Source of the DNA: Shinella sp. WSJ-2
GTDB taxonomy: Bacteria; Pseudomonadota; Alphaproteobacteria; Rhizobiales; Rhizobiaceae
Reading direction: 5' to 3'
Assembly: GCF_003432075.1 (NCBI RefSeq)
Contig: NZ_QWBU01000003.1
Coordinates: forward strand, 434,001-498,000
DNA length: 64,000 nucleotides
This document shows, one piece after another, positions 8,497-17,616 of this stretch (positions within the stretch are counted from its first letter, which is position 1; each line of letters starts with the position of its first letter). The position numbers and the translations under genes were made by a program. The notes beneath the pieces were generated by a model. The model worked only from the letters and a program-made list of their open reading frames with translations. It searched no databases and was not told the DNA's origin.

Positions 8497-9397
8497 GTTT
8501 CCCCTTTGATTATGAATGCGGCATTCAAAGAGACGAGGCGTAGACATCTCTCTTCCGTGCCATCGCTTTGTTGCGTTTAGGCAAGCCGGCCGTTCTCAAG
8601 CGACGTAACAGTTCGATCAAGGGCAATGCTGATGCCGATCGCTGACGTCAATATGCTCGCCTTCATTGTGTGGGTATTTGAGCTGTGGCGATGAGGCTTT
8701 CGTCCTCCGCAGGTGTCTAAGGCAATATCCTCCTCGGTAGAACTGTATCGAACCGTACCGCGGTGGCTGACGATAAGCATGCATTCACGAGTTCATAGAT
8801 TTCTTGAAAGCGGTTGCGGTCTCCAGGCGGAAAAGCCGCCTCGCTCTGGGCGATAGCAAGCTGGCAAAATCGACTCGGCTGCATGCGATGCTGAGACCCG
8901 CACCGGTTCCTCGCGTACTTGCCAAGACTAAGTCTTCGCTAGAATCACGACGAATCGAGTCTGCTGAAAGGGCGCCCAATCTCGTCCGTGGCATGAAAAT
9001 CAGTCTTGTATCGAGGCGGCGCGTGGTTTCGAAAAGACGCCGTCGCCATGTTTATGAAGGCGTTTTGCCGTCTTTTCGCCCTGTACGGGGCGGTGTCCGT
9101 TTACGGTTGCGACAAGCTAAGTGCTCGCTTCATAAGGGGTTTTGTTAAGAATCCATAAACTTTTAACGACCCTGTCCGCCATTTTGTGTCCTTTCCGCAA
9201 CAGCGTTGGGCGAAGGCAGTCACAAAGTCCGCCTCCTTTCAGTTTGGAGATTGCTTACGGAACCGCGTCGAGTATTTTCACTCTCGGAAGCAGGGGCGGT
9301 TGATCGTCCACTTCTTGAACTTGGGGATGGGGCAGGGAACGCTGTCCTTCAGCAAAAAACCCAGACCCGTTTGAAACTTTTTGACTGGAGGTCAGAA
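8497..9397. other. 900-base stretch without a recognisable gene, upstream of the porin
   Basis: Open frames here (for example 8577-8780 on the minus strand and 8804-9148 on the plus strand) have compositions unlike real proteins of this genome and lack good ribosome binding sites. GC is lower than in flanking genes. It contains one long hairpin (9030-9078) and must contain the porin promoter and leader. The part next to the tRNA could be a decayed insertion, but I found no integrase fragment or repeated tRNA end. Confidence 0.5.
9030..9078. other. Long inverted repeat upstream of porin
   Basis: CGAAAAGACG (9030-9039) pairs perfectly with CGTCTTTTCG (9069-9078). Inside, CGCC (9044-9047) can pair with GGCG (9059-9062). 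There is no T-tract after it on either strand, so it is not a classic terminator. It could be part of a small RNA, the porin leader or a protein-binding site. Confidence 0.5.
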
Positions 9398-10447
9398 ATG
9401 AACATCAAGAGCCTTCTTCTCGGCTCCGCTGCAGCTCTCGCAGCAGTATCCGGCGCACAGGCTGCCGACGCTATCGTCGCTGCTGAGCCCGAGCCCATGG
9501 AATACGTTCGCGTTTGCGACGCTTTCGGCACCGGCTTCTTCTACATCCCGGGCACGGAAACCTGCCTCAAGATCGGCGGCTACGTTCGTTTCGACGTTGG
9601 TGGCGGTGAGCTGCTCGGCGACGACGTAAACGGTGCTAACGGTGGCTTCGGCGACGAGTGGAACACGAAGTCGCGTCTGTCGCTCCAGATCGAAACCGCC
9701 TCGGACACCGAGTACGGCGCTCTGAAGACCTACACCGAGACGCGCTTCAACTGGAACAACGAAGGTGGTACGGACGTATCGCTGAACTTCGCCTACATCG
9801 ACCTCGCCGGCTTCCGCGTCGGTAAGACCGAAACGGCATTCTACACGTTCGTTGGCTACGCCGGCAACGTCATCAACGACGACCTGATCTCGGGCGGCAT
9901 CTATGACGCCAACGTTATCCAGTACAACTACGACAACGGCGCTGGCCTCACGGCAGTTCTGTCGCTCGAAGACACGAGCGGTTCTGATGCAGCTGCTATC
10001 GGTTCCTTCCGTGGCGACCGTGACTACATCCCGAACATCGTTGGCGGTATCGGCTACTCGGGCGGCGCCTTCGGCGTCAAGCTGGTCGGCGGTTACGACT
10101 CTGCTGTTGAAGAAGGCGCAATCAAGCTGCGCGCTGACGGCACCTTCGGTGGCGTTTCGGTCTTCGCAATGGGTGGCTGGAACACGGACGGCGATCGCAA
10201 GAACGTCTACGCTACCTGGGGTGGCGACTGGGCTGTCTGGCTCGGCGCATCTGCCGCTGTTACCGACCGCGTAACGCTGAACGCGCAGGTTTCGTTCGAC
10301 GATGCTGACGAACTGGCTGTTGTTGCTAACGCCAACTTCACGGTTGTTCCGGGCTTCGTCGTAACGCCGGAAGTTGCTTACTTCGACAACGGTCTGGACG
10401 GTGGCGACTCCTGGGGTGGTATGATCCGCTTCCAGCGTTCGTTCTAA
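9398..10447 (+). CDS. Rhizobiales outer-membrane porin (RopA/Omp2b-like)
   Basis: The ATG at 9398, preceded by CTGGAGGTCAG, gives 349 residues with a signal peptide ending GAQA at residue 22. The mature start has the Rhizobiales porin signature: a Cys pair around an aromatic stretch (VCDAFGTGFFYIPGTETC) then LKIGGYVRFDV. The rest alternates as beta strands and ends in the typical outer-membrane C-terminal Phe (FQRSF). Codon use is notably biased (GTT, GCT and CGT common), as expected of a very abundant protein. It forms a trimeric diffusion channel for small solutes. It stands alone, with a long leader upstream and its own terminator. Confidence 0.93.
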   Translation: MNIKSLLLGSAAALAAVSGAQAADAIVAAEPEPMEYVRVCDAFGTGFFYIPGTETCLKIGGYVRFDVGGGELLGDDVNGANGGFGDEWNTKSRLSLQIETASDTEYGALKTYTETRFNWNNEGGTDVSLNFAYIDLAGFRVGKTETAFYTFVGYAGNVINDDLISGGIYDANVIQYNYDNGAGLTAVLSLEDTSGSDAAAIGSFRGDRDYIPNIVGGIGYSGGAFGVKLVGGYDSAVEEGAIKLRADGTFGGVSVFAMGGWNTDGDRKNVYATWGGDWAVWLGASAAVTDRVTLNAQVSFDDADELAVVANANFTVVPGFVVTPEVAYFDNGLDGGDSWGGMIRFQRSF

Positions 10448-10470
10448 TCTGACCTAGGTTGGATTACTGA

Positions 10471-10501
10471 CCCGCAGCCCTGAAAAGGGCTGCGGGTTTT
10501 T
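10471..10501 (+). terminator. Rho-independent terminator of the porin gene
   Basis: A perfect 10-bp stem (CCCGCAGCCC at 10471 with GGGCTGCGGG ending 10496, 6-base loop) is followed by five Ts. It begins 24 bases after the porin stop. Confidence 0.93.
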
Positions 10502-10630
10502 GCGTTCTGGGCTTTTCGCAAAGCTCGCTGAGGCGCAACGCGTGACGGCCTTACGATTTGCTATCAATTTGATTGAAGCCTCAAAATAGATGCTCGGCGT
10601 AAAGCCAATCGCCCGCCTCTTAGGCGATCC

Positions 10631-11527
10631 TCAGAATTCTGAAATAAATGCCGAAAGCGACGGGAAAACATCCTTGTGATGGAGGAGGGGCGCGTGGCCC
10701 TGGCCGGATGCCATTCGGGTGGCGACTTTCGCTCGGTCCTGCGCCATCGCCTGAAGCGTTTGCGCGGAAAGGAGTGTTGAATGCGCGCCGCGGATAATCA
10801 GCATCGGCTTTTCAGCGAGAACTTCGAATTGCGGCCATAGCGTTGGCAGCGGCTTGCTGAAGTCGATGGCTTGGAGCTGGTCGTTCAAGGCGGGATCGTA
10901 GTCGGAAACGAGGGTGTCGTCGCGACTGATATAAAGTGCGTGGGCCATATCCAGCCAGTCAGCGGCGGCGAGGGCGGGGAAGGGTTTGCCGTGAAGCGCC
11001 GCCAAGGCGTCGGCAGCCTGCTCGAAGGACGAAAAGGTCGAGCGGCGGCCGAGATAATCCCGGATTTCGATCAGGCCCTCGGACTCGATCGCCGGTCCGA
11101 TGTCGTTCAGCACCGTCCCCGCGATGAGGTCCGGCCGCAAGGCTGCCAGAATATGCAGGATGAGCCCGCCGCGTGATGTGCCGATGAAGAGGCAATGCTT
11201 CAGGCCGAGCAGGTCGCAGAGCGCAATGATGTCCCTGCATTCCACCATCACATTATAATTGACGGGATTGGGATCGTATTGGGAAAGGCCGCGGCCGCGA
11301 TAATCCACGGCGATGACCCGGCGCGATTTTTCCGGATGATGGGCGAGCAGCAAGGCGAGCTGGTGAAAGTCACGGGCGTTGCGGCTGAGGCCGGGAAGAC
11401 AGATGACCGGCAGGCGATCCCTGCTCTCCTGTGCCGCTGTTGGCGGATAATCACGGGCATGGAGCCTCAGCTCGTCTTCGCTTGAGAAGAAGATGTCGCG
11501 GAATGCCGGTGCGTCCGAAGAGGTCAT
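10631..11527 (-). CDS. Alpha/beta hydrolase
   Basis: This 298-residue protein shows the alpha/beta-hydrolase fold: an oxyanion region with CLPGLSRNARDF, VDYRGRG, and the nucleophile elbow GTSRGG with Ser118. A late Asp region (LIIRGAHSTLLS) and a C-terminal His in GQGHAPLL follow. The family includes esterases, haloalkane dehalogenases and epoxide hydrolases; the substrate cannot be assigned. No signal peptide is seen, so it is cytoplasmic. It lies just downstream of the lytic transglycosylase gene on the same strand, with about 70 bases between. Confidence 0.88.
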   Translation of the reverse strand: MTSSDAPAFRDIFFSSEDELRLHARDYPPTAAQESRDRLPVICLPGLSRNARDFHQLALLLAHHPEKSRRVIAVDYRGRGLSQYDPNPVNYNVMVECRDIIALCDLLGLKHCLFIGTSRGGLILHILAALRPDLIAGTVLNDIGPAIESEGLIEIRDYLGRRSTFSSFEQAADALAALHGKPFPALAAADWLDMAHALYISRDDTLVSDYDPALNDQLQAIDFSKPLPTLWPQFEVLAEKPMLIIRGAHSTLLSAQTLQAMAQDRAKVATRMASGQGHAPLLHHKDVFPSLSAFISEF

Positions 11528-11598
11528 GCGCGTGCCTTGCCTGTCAAAGGGAAGCCATCATCGCCAATTCTGCCGGCAAGTCATCCTGAAATGTGGCC

Positions 11599-13662
11599 TC
11601 AGCGCCCGACGCTGAGATCGTGCTCGATATCGGCGGCCTGGCCGAGGCGGGTCTTGTATACCTGGTAGTTCTCCATCACGCGCTGCACATAGCCGCGGGT
11701 TTCGGAGAAGGGAATGCGCTCGATCCAGTCGACCACCTCGTCGACCGGCTTGCCGCGCGGATCGCCATAACGCTTGATCCATTGCGGCACGCGGCGCGGG
11801 CCGGCATTGTAGGCGATGAAGGTCAGCACGTAGGAGCCGCCGAAATCGCTGATCTGCTCGCCAAGATAGTGCGCGCCAAGCGTGGCATTATAGGCGGCGT
11901 CTGTCGTCAGCCGCTCCTTGGAATAGGCAAGGCCGTAGCGCTTGGCGACGCCCTGTGCGGTGCCCGGCATCAGCTGCAGCAGGCCCTGCGCATTGGCAGG
12001 CGAGATGGCGGCCGGGTTGAAGGCGCTTTCCTGGCGCGCGATCGCATAGGCGAGCGCCTTGCCAGAGCCGGAAATGTTGGCGCCGTCGGGAATGACGCCG
12101 ATGGGGAAGGCAAGCGCCGCGACATCGATGCCGCGACCGAAGGCGATCTTGCCGATCTGCAGAGAAAGCTGGTGATTGCCGCCCTTTTCCGCCTGCGCTG
12201 CCAGCAGCGCAAGCTCGCCGGGGCTCATCAATTCGCCGGCTAGGGCGCGATAAAGACTATCGCCGCGCCAACCATGGCCGGCGGCCTGGAGGCGGGCGAT
12301 GGCCTGCACGGCCTCGCGCTGGTTGAAACTCGCGCGCTCTTCCGCTGTCGGCGTGGGATAGGTGACGTTCAGCGTCTTGCGTCCGAGCCGCGCGCCGGCA
12401 AGCTGGCCGTAGAAGGTGCCGGGAAAATTCGCCGCCTTGGCGAAATAGTCCTTGGCATCACCCGGCCCGCCTTTTTCTGCGGCCCGGCCGAGCCAGTACC
12501 AGGCGCGGGAGACCGAAAGCGGCCGGTCGGAGGTCTGCAGGATGCGCTGGAAATGACCGGCGGCCGTCTTTGCGTCGCCGAGATCGCGCAGGGCATACCA
12601 GCCGGCATGAAATTCCGCCTCGACGATATCGGTCGGATCGTCCGCTCCGTGCCGGGCCGCGACATTATAGGCATCGCGATAATCGCCGAGATCGGCAAGG
12701 CCCCGGCTGACGATGCGCTGTTCGTTCCACCAGGCACCGGGATTGATGAGACGGGCGGGATCCTCCGGCATGGCGACAAAGAGTTTCGCCGCCGCGCGAT
12801 AGTCCTGCTTGCCGCGCAGGTTGCGGATGCGCAGGAACGTATAGGCCGGGTCCTTCTGCCAGCTGGCATCCACGGCCTTGATCAGATCGCCGGCATTCTT
12901 GTTCTTGCGGATGACTGCCGCCCAGGCGCGGTAGAGCGACTGCGCCTTGCCGAGATCGCCGAAACGCTGCGCCTGGTCGGCGCGGTCGCGGTACAGCAAC
13001 ATCTCCATGCGTGACTTGTGGTCCTCGACACTGAGCAGCGCGCCGAATTCGGCAAGAATCGTATCCTCGATATCCTTGGAAAGCGTGTCCTTCTGCCAGA
13101 ACGAGCGCAGGATGTTCGTCGCCCGCGGTGTGTCGCCCGTTGCGACGAGCGCACGCGACAGCACGATGGCGCCCTCCGCCGTCTCCGGCGTGGTGGTGCC
13201 GAAGGCGGCGAGCACATCTGCCGTCGCCGGGTTTTCCCGCGCCATCGCCTTTTCGGAATTGGCGCGCAGCACCGTCAGACCCGGCCAGCCTTTCAGTTCG
13301 CGCTGAGCCTTGGCGATCTCCCAGGAGGGCACGCCGCGCTGGCCGGAAACGGCGATCGCCCAGGTCAGGATATGGCGGTCGAGGCTGGAGGAGGGCAGGC
13401 GGTTGCGCGCGGCAATTGCCGCCGCGGCATCGCGATTGGAGAGGGCGTCGAGCCCTTCGCGCAATTCGGGGCTCACCGCCGGCACGCTGTCGGCGCGCGG
13501 AATGGCACTGGTGATGACCTCCTTCGAGGGCATCTCGGCGGCAAAGCCAAGCGGTTTGATGTCGGCGGTACTGTCGGCCTCGACGGGCGATGAGCGCAGC
13601 GCAAGCCCGGCTATACCGGCAAGCAGCAAGGCGCAAAGAGCGAAACTGTTTGTCGAGATCAT
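11599..13662 (-). CDS. slt: Soluble lytic murein transglycosylase
   Basis: The ATG at 13662 gives 687 residues beginning with a signal peptide (MISTNSFALCALLLAGIAG). A frame open to 13731 would add 23 residues and bury it. A long alpha-helical superhelix (about 60-500) precedes a C-terminal SLT domain with the catalytic Glu in ARQESAF and the signature ANAQGLLQLMPGTAQ. The enzyme cleaves the MurNAc-GlcNAc bond in peptidoglycan, releasing 1,6-anhydro products, in the periplasm. It is divergent from dapA across about 320 bases. Confidence 0.92.
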   Translation of the reverse strand: MISTNSFALCALLLAGIAGLALRSSPVEADSTADIKPLGFAAEMPSKEVITSAIPRADSVPAVSPELREGLDALSNRDAAAAIAARNRLPSSSLDRHILTWAIAVSGQRGVPSWEIAKAQRELKGWPGLTVLRANSEKAMARENPATADVLAAFGTTTPETAEGAIVLSRALVATGDTPRATNILRSFWQKDTLSKDIEDTILAEFGALLSVEDHKSRMEMLLYRDRADQAQRFGDLGKAQSLYRAWAAVIRKNKNAGDLIKAVDASWQKDPAYTFLRIRNLRGKQDYRAAAKLFVAMPEDPARLINPGAWWNEQRIVSRGLADLGDYRDAYNVAARHGADDPTDIVEAEFHAGWYALRDLGDAKTAAGHFQRILQTSDRPLSVSRAWYWLGRAAEKGGPGDAKDYFAKAANFPGTFYGQLAGARLGRKTLNVTYPTPTAEERASFNQREAVQAIARLQAAGHGWRGDSLYRALAGELMSPGELALLAAQAEKGGNHQLSLQIGKIAFGRGIDVAALAFPIGVIPDGANISGSGKALAYAIARQESAFNPAAISPANAQGLLQLMPGTAQGVAKRYGLAYSKERLTTDAAYNATLGAHYLGEQISDFGGSYVLTFIAYNAGPRRVPQWIKRYGDPRGKPVDEVVDWIERIPFSETRGYVQRVMENYQVYKTRLGQAADIEHDLSVGR

Positions 13663-13985
13663 GCTACATCCCGGATGCCGTGGCAGGCGACGCGTCGGTG
13701 CGTGATTTTCCGCCTGTTTGTGAACACTCATTAACCCTTTGTTGCCTTAACGAAACCTTAACCGCTCATCTCACTAAGCCGTGAAGGCAATTTCATCGAA
13801 GGCGACGGATCAGGTGAAACGAATATTCGTGTCCCAGAGCCAATTCCGCCTTGTTTGTGCATGAAAAACGCCCGTCGCGGCGCTTGCCGCATGACCGTCA
13901 CCCGACTATTGTGCCAGCGTTTTTAACCACGGAATACGGCCAAAGCATGTAAGCCCAAGGGCGGCTTTGGCCTCAGGAGTTCTGG
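13663..13985. other. Divergent slt-dapA intergenic region
   Basis: About 320 bases with no credible gene. It is AT-richer near 13730-13790 and should hold both promoters. No clear operator or riboswitch-like structure was noticed. Confidence 0.45.
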
Positions 13986-14870
13986 ATGTTCAAGGGATCC
14001 CTTCCCGCTCTCGTCACCCCCTTTACCGATGCCGGCGCCGTCGATGAAGACGCGTTCGCGGCTCATGTCGAATGGCAGATCGGTGAGGGCAGCCACGGTC
14101 TCGTTCCGGTGGGCACCACCGGCGAGTCGCCGACGCTGTCCCATGACGAGCACAAACGGGTGGTGGAACTCTGCATCAAGATCGTGAAGGGTCGCGTTCC
14201 GGTCATCGCAGGTGCGGGATCGAACAATACCAAGGAAGCGATCGATCTCGCACTGCATGCCGAAAAGGCTGGTGCGGACGCGGTTTTGGTAGTGACGCCC
14301 TATTACAACAAGCCGACGCAGAAGGGCCTGTTCGCGCACTATGCCGCGATTGCCGGCGCCGTGAAGCTGCCGATCGTCATCTACAACATTCCCGGCCGTT
14401 CCGTCGTCGACATGACGCCGGAAACGATGGGCGCGCTGCACAAGGCGCATCCCTCGATCATGGGCGTCAAGGATGCGACGGGCAAGATCGAGCGCGTGTC
14501 CGAACAGCGCATCACCTGCGGCAAGGATTTCGTCCAGCTTTCGGGCGAGGACGCAACCGCGCTCGGCTTCAACGCCCATGGCGGCGTCGGCTGCATCTCG
14601 GTCACGGCCAATGTCGCGCCGCGCCTTTGCGCCGAATTCCAGGAAGCGACGTTGGCGGGTGATTACGCCAAAGCACTGGAATACCAGGACAAGCTGATGC
14701 CGCTGCACAAGGCGATCTTCCTGGAGCCCGGCCTTTGCGGCGCGAAATATGCGCTGAACCGCACCCGCGGCATGAACCGCTTCGTGCGTTCGCCGCTTCT
14801 GCCCACTCTGGAGCCCGCCACGGAGGCTGCCATCGATGCGGCGCTGCGCCATGCCGGTCTGCTGAACTGA
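13986..14870 (+). CDS. dapA: 4-hydroxy-tetrahydrodipicolinate synthase
   Basis: This 294-residue cytosolic enzyme condenses pyruvate with aspartate semialdehyde, the first committed step to meso-diaminopimelate and lysine. The features match DapA: TTGE at 44-47, catalytic Tyr133 in VIYNIPGR, and Schiff-base Lys162 in GVKDATG. Length is normal. Translation starts at an ATG after a CAGGAG sequence. The smpB gene starts one base after its stop, so the two are one transcript, an arrangement familiar in Rhizobiales. Supply of diaminopimelate links it to the slt gene next door. Confidence 0.96.
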   Translation: MFKGSLPALVTPFTDAGAVDEDAFAAHVEWQIGEGSHGLVPVGTTGESPTLSHDEHKRVVELCIKIVKGRVPVIAGAGSNNTKEAIDLALHAEKAGADAVLVVTPYYNKPTQKGLFAHYAAIAGAVKLPIVIYNIPGRSVVDMTPETMGALHKAHPSIMGVKDATGKIERVSEQRITCGKDFVQLSGEDATALGFNAHGGVGCISVTANVAPRLCAEFQEATLAGDYAKALEYQDKLMPLHKAIFLEPGLCGAKYALNRTRGMNRFVRSPLLPTLEPATEAAIDAALRHAGLLN

Positions 14871-14871
14871 T

Positions 14872-15351
14872 ATGGCAACAAAAGCACGCCCAGCGACGGT
14901 CAAGAAGATTGTAGCGGAAAACCGCAAGGCCCGCTTCAACTACGAGATCATAGACACCTACGAGGCCGGTCTGGTTCTGACCGGCACGGAGGTCAAATCG
15001 CTGCGTGAAGGCAAGGCCAACATTGCGGAATCCTACGCCTCGGACGAGGGCGGCGAGATCTGGCTGATCAATTCCTACCTGCCGGAATATCTGCAGGCGA
15101 ATCGCTTCAATCACGAGACCCGCCGCCGCCGCAAACTGCTGCTCTCCAAGCGCGAGATCCATCGCCTCCGCGTTGCGATCAATCGCGAGGGCATGACGCT
15201 GGTGCCGTTGAAGGTCTATTTCAACGATGTCGGCCGGGCCAAGCTCGAACTCGCGCTCGCCAAGGGCAAGAAGCTGCACGACAAGCGCGAGACCGAGAAG
15301 GAACGCGACTGGAACCGCCAGAAGGGCCGCCTGCTGCGCGATCGCGGCTGA
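14872..15351 (+). CDS. smpB: SsrA-binding protein
   Basis: This 159-residue protein has the conserved SmpB beginning ([37 protein letters not shown]) and the middle [16 protein letters not shown]. It ends in a basic tail ([13 protein letters not shown]-like) that enters the mRNA channel. It binds tmRNA and brings it to stalled ribosomes for trans-translation. It starts one base after dapA. Confidence 0.97.
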   Translation: MATKARPATVKKIVAENRKARFNYEIIDTYEAGLVLTGTEVKSLREGKANIAESYASDEGGEIWLINSYLPEYLQANRFNHETRRRRKLLLSKREIHRLRVAINREGMTLVPLKVYFNDVGRAKLELALAKGKKLHDKRETEKERDWNRQKGRLLRDRG

Positions 15352-15364
15352 CGCTGTTTCTCAA

Positions 15365-15386
15365 GCGCCGGCGATCAGGCCGGCGC
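15365..15386. terminator. Hairpin between convergent smpB and hypothetical gene
   Basis: A perfect 8-bp GC stem (GCGCCGGC at 15365 with GCCGGCGC ending 15386, 6-base loop) lies between the converging stops. No T-tract follows on either strand, so termination strength is uncertain. Confidence 0.5.
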
Positions 15387-15409
15387 GTATCCCGATTTCA
15401 AGATGAAAT

Positions 15410-15889
15410 TCAGAACTGCGCGTAAAGCTGCGCGATGACCGACTGTTGCGCGGCGCGGGCAAGCTCCGCACCGTTCGTCTCGGTCGGCACGTCCGGCGAG
15501 GGAGCCGGGTTGGCGCTCGGCGTGCGCGGAGCGAGGAAGGACGAGAGCAGGGCGTTGAGATCCGTGCTCTCGATCGCCAGACGCGCCGTCGGACTGCGCT
15601 CTGCGGAAATGCGCGCTTCGCCTGTCGCCTGGGCGGACGGCACCGCATAGACGGGGACGTTGGAAATACCCGGCTGGCCGTTCGGCGCGTAGAGGAAGCT
15701 TAGGTCGCCGATATCCTCGGCGGTCTCCGACGGTGTCGAGACCTGCGTGACGGGCTGCGGCACGGTGAGCGCGGCAAGGGCGGAAACAGCGGGACGGTTT
15801 TCTACCGCAGGCGTCGCCGCACGCATTTCGAGCGCGTTCGATACGGCCCGGTAGCTGTTGCCCGAAAGCGAGACTGCGTCCACCATGTT
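15410..15889 (-). CDS. Hypothetical protein, Pro/Ala-rich
   Basis: From an ATG at 15889 this is a 159-residue protein with no family I recognise. It is rich in Ala, Pro, Ser and Thr, with no signal peptide or membrane segment. The last 60 residues (LNALLSSFLAPRTPS, then a Pro-rich stretch, then ELARAAQQSVIAQLYAQF) may form one helix after a disordered linker. The frame is open to an ATG at 15982, which would add 31 residues. Neither start has a clear ribosome binding site. Codon-position composition looks genuine. Confidence 0.55.
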   Translation of the reverse strand, partial: NMVDAVSLSGNSYRAVSNALEMRAATPAVENRPAVSALAALTVPQPVTQVSTPSETAEDIGDLSFLYAPNGQPGISNVPVYAVPSAQATGEARISAERSPTARLAIESTDLNALLSSFLAPRTPSANPAPSPDVPTETNGAELARAAQQSVIAQLYAQF

Positions 15890-16069
15890 GTAAGATGTCC
15901 CAATGCGAAATGACTGTACGGCAATGGGGATATCAGGAGAGTCTTGCGGAACATTGATGGTCCGCAGGCGCATTTGAATCAATGTTTAACGGAACATGGA
16001 GACGCCTGGAATTTCAGGCTTGCCGTCTCGCGAAATCTCACAAAAATCGCGGGCACTGCCCTGAACGCA

Positions 16070-16094
16070 TTAACGTCCCGGAGCGGGACGTTAA
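16070..16094. terminator. Palindromic hairpin after the NYN gene
   Basis: A perfect 10-bp stem, TTAACGTCCC (16070-16079) with GGGACGTTAA (16085-16094), surrounds a 5-base loop, 21 bases past the NYN stop on the minus strand. There is no T-run, so it is either a weak terminator or a binding site. Confidence 0.45.
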
Positions 16095-16114
16095 GGACGA
16101 CGGCGAAAGAGGGT

Positions 16115-16693
16115 TTACTCGGCGACGTTGTCTGCCGCCGGCTCGACATTGCGCTGCGGGCGCTCGGACGGGTCGCGGCCGATTTCGGCCTTCAGCGTGC
16201 CGAGATCGATGAAATAGTCGGCCTGACGGCGCAGGTCGTCGGCGATCATCGGCGGCTGGGTCTGCATGGTGGATACTACGGAAACCTTGCGGCCCCGGCG
16301 CTGCAAAGCCTCGACGAGCGTGGTGAAATCGCCGTCGCCGGAGAAGATGACGAGATGGTCGACCGTCTCGGACTGCTCCATGGCATCGATCGCAAGCTCG
16401 ATGTCCATATTGCCCTTGATCTTGCGGCGGCCGAGCGAGTCGGTGAATTCCTTGGCGGGTTTGGTGACGACCTTGTAGCCGTTATAGTCGAGCCAGTCGA
16501 TCAGCGGGCGGATCGAGGAATACTCCTGGTCTTCGATGAGGGCGGTGTAGTAATAGGCGCGCAGCAGGTAGCCGCGTTTCTGAAAGGCCTTCAGAAGCTT
16601 CCTGTAGTCGATGTCGAAGCCGAGTGTTCTGGAAGCCGCATAGAGATTTGCACCGTCGATGAAGAGGGCGATTTTCTCGCGGGGGTCGAACAT
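16115..16693 (-). CDS. NYN-domain (LabA/DUF88-type) putative RNase
   Basis: This 192-residue protein has the NYN/PIN-like fold: FIDGANLY at residues 11-18, a GNMDIELAIDAM segment, and SGDGDF followed by RRGRKVSVVS. These Asp residues would coordinate a metal, as in PIN-type nucleases. The family contains RNA-processing or RNA-decay nucleases and LabA of cyanobacteria; the exact role in rhizobia is not established. A low-complexity tail follows about residue 170. It is divergent from rpoZ. Confidence 0.88.
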   Translation of the reverse strand: MFDPREKIALFIDGANLYAASRTLGFDIDYRKLLKAFQKRGYLLRAYYYTALIEDQEYSSIRPLIDWLDYNGYKVVTKPAKEFTDSLGRRKIKGNMDIELAIDAMEQSETVDHLVIFSGDGDFTTLVEALQRRGRKVSVVSTMQTQPPMIADDLRRQADYFIDLGTLKAEIGRDPSERPQRNVEPAADNVAE

Positions 16694-17103
16694 GTCGGGA
16701 AATCCTTTTAAGTAGAAGTTGAGTTAAACAGGTTAGTTTTGAACATGTTCCGGCCCTTTCGGATGCACTGGCCGGTTGAATTATCTCTTTTTCATATAAT
16801 CTTCATTTAGGGCAGCCGAAGACGCTTTCCAAGCAAACCTAGGTTGCGGATACGATTTTTGTCGCCGGCAACGTTTCCGCAAATTCAACGGCCTCGGAAT
16901 TGGAGAACAGTTCCCGCGCCTTATCTCATTTGTCGGATATTTAGACTTTCATCCTGACGTAACGTCAGGGCTCAACCGGAAATTACATGGGCAGGCTTAT
17001 GACACGCGAGCGGGCGGATAAAGAAGGAAAAACTTGAATTTTTCCTGCGTTGCCTGTATCGGGCATGCAAACTCCTGAAATTCTCGATCACAAAGGACAG
17101 GCA
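16694..17103. other. AT-rich divergent NYN-rpoZ intergenic region
   Basis: About 410 bases with no coding frame of quality. It holds AT-rich tracts suited to two divergent promoters and a perfect palindrome at 16953-16969. I do not recognise a structured RNA in it. Confidence 0.5.
16953..16969. promoter_or_regulatory. Perfect palindrome upstream of rpoZ
   Basis: CCTGACGT-A-ACGTCAGG is an uninterrupted 8+1+8 inverted repeat about 135 bases before the rpoZ start. Its short loop makes a transcription-factor site more likely than an RNA hairpin. Confidence 0.45.
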
Positions 17104-17508
17104 ATGGCCCGTGTCACCGTTGAAGATTGCATTGACAAGGTAGACAACCGCTTCGAGCTGGTTCTGCTTGCAAGCCATCGCGCCCGCCTCATCTCGCAGG
17201 GGGCCGCCATCACCATCGACCGCGACAACGACAAGAACCCCGTCGTTGCTCTGCGTGAAATCGCCGACGAAACACTGTCGCCCGACGACCTCAAGGAAGA
17301 CCTGATCCACTCGCTGCAGAAGCATGTCGAAGTGGATGAGCCCGAGCCCGATCCGGCAAGCCTCGTTGCCGACACGGCATCCACGACGGCAGCCGTCGAC
17401 GAGGACGAGGACCAGCCGGAAACCATCACCTTCGACCGCATGTCGGAAGAGGAACTGCTGGCCGGTATCGAAGGTCTCGTACCGCCGGAAAAGAGCGACG
17501 ATTACTGA
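17104..17508 (+). CDS. rpoZ: RNA polymerase omega subunit
   Basis: The ATG at 17104 follows AAAGGA and gives 134 residues, the usual length for rhizobial omega. [30 protein letters not shown] is the diagnostic beginning; an acidic, less conserved tail follows. Omega assists folding and assembly of beta-prime. In enterobacteria it also forms part of a (p)ppGpp site, which gives meaning to its position before rsh. A frame open from 17050 adds 18 residues but lacks a ribosome binding site. Confidence 0.96.
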   Translation: MARVTVEDCIDKVDNRFELVLLASHRARLISQGAAITIDRDNDKNPVVALREIADETLSPDDLKEDLIHSLQKHVEVDEPEPDPASLVADTASTTAAVDEDEDQPETITFDRMSEEELLAGIEGLVPPEKSDDY

Positions 17509-17548
17509 TTTCGGTAACTTACCGAAACCTTTGATATTGCGAATGCCG

Positions 17549-17584
17549 GTGCGCCCCTCTTATGGTCGGGGCGCACTTTTTTTT
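17549..17584 (+). terminator. Strong rho-independent terminator between rpoZ and rsh
   Basis: A perfect 9-bp stem GTGCGCCCC (17549-17557) with GGGGCGCAC (17568-17576) is followed by eight Ts. It ends only 32 bases before the rsh start codon. Confidence 0.93.
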
Positions 17585-17616
17585 GCCCCGCCGCGCGGGG
17601 AGGGAGCCGATCGAGA

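Noticed and set aside
8804-9148. Open frame of 114 codons upstream of the porin
   Set aside because: Arg/Ser-rich, no ribosome binding site, and it includes a long hairpin.
8407-9397. Genomic island or prophage at tRNA-Ser
   Set aside because: No integrase, phage or transfer gene and no second copy of the tRNA end was seen; kept only as a low-interest possibility.
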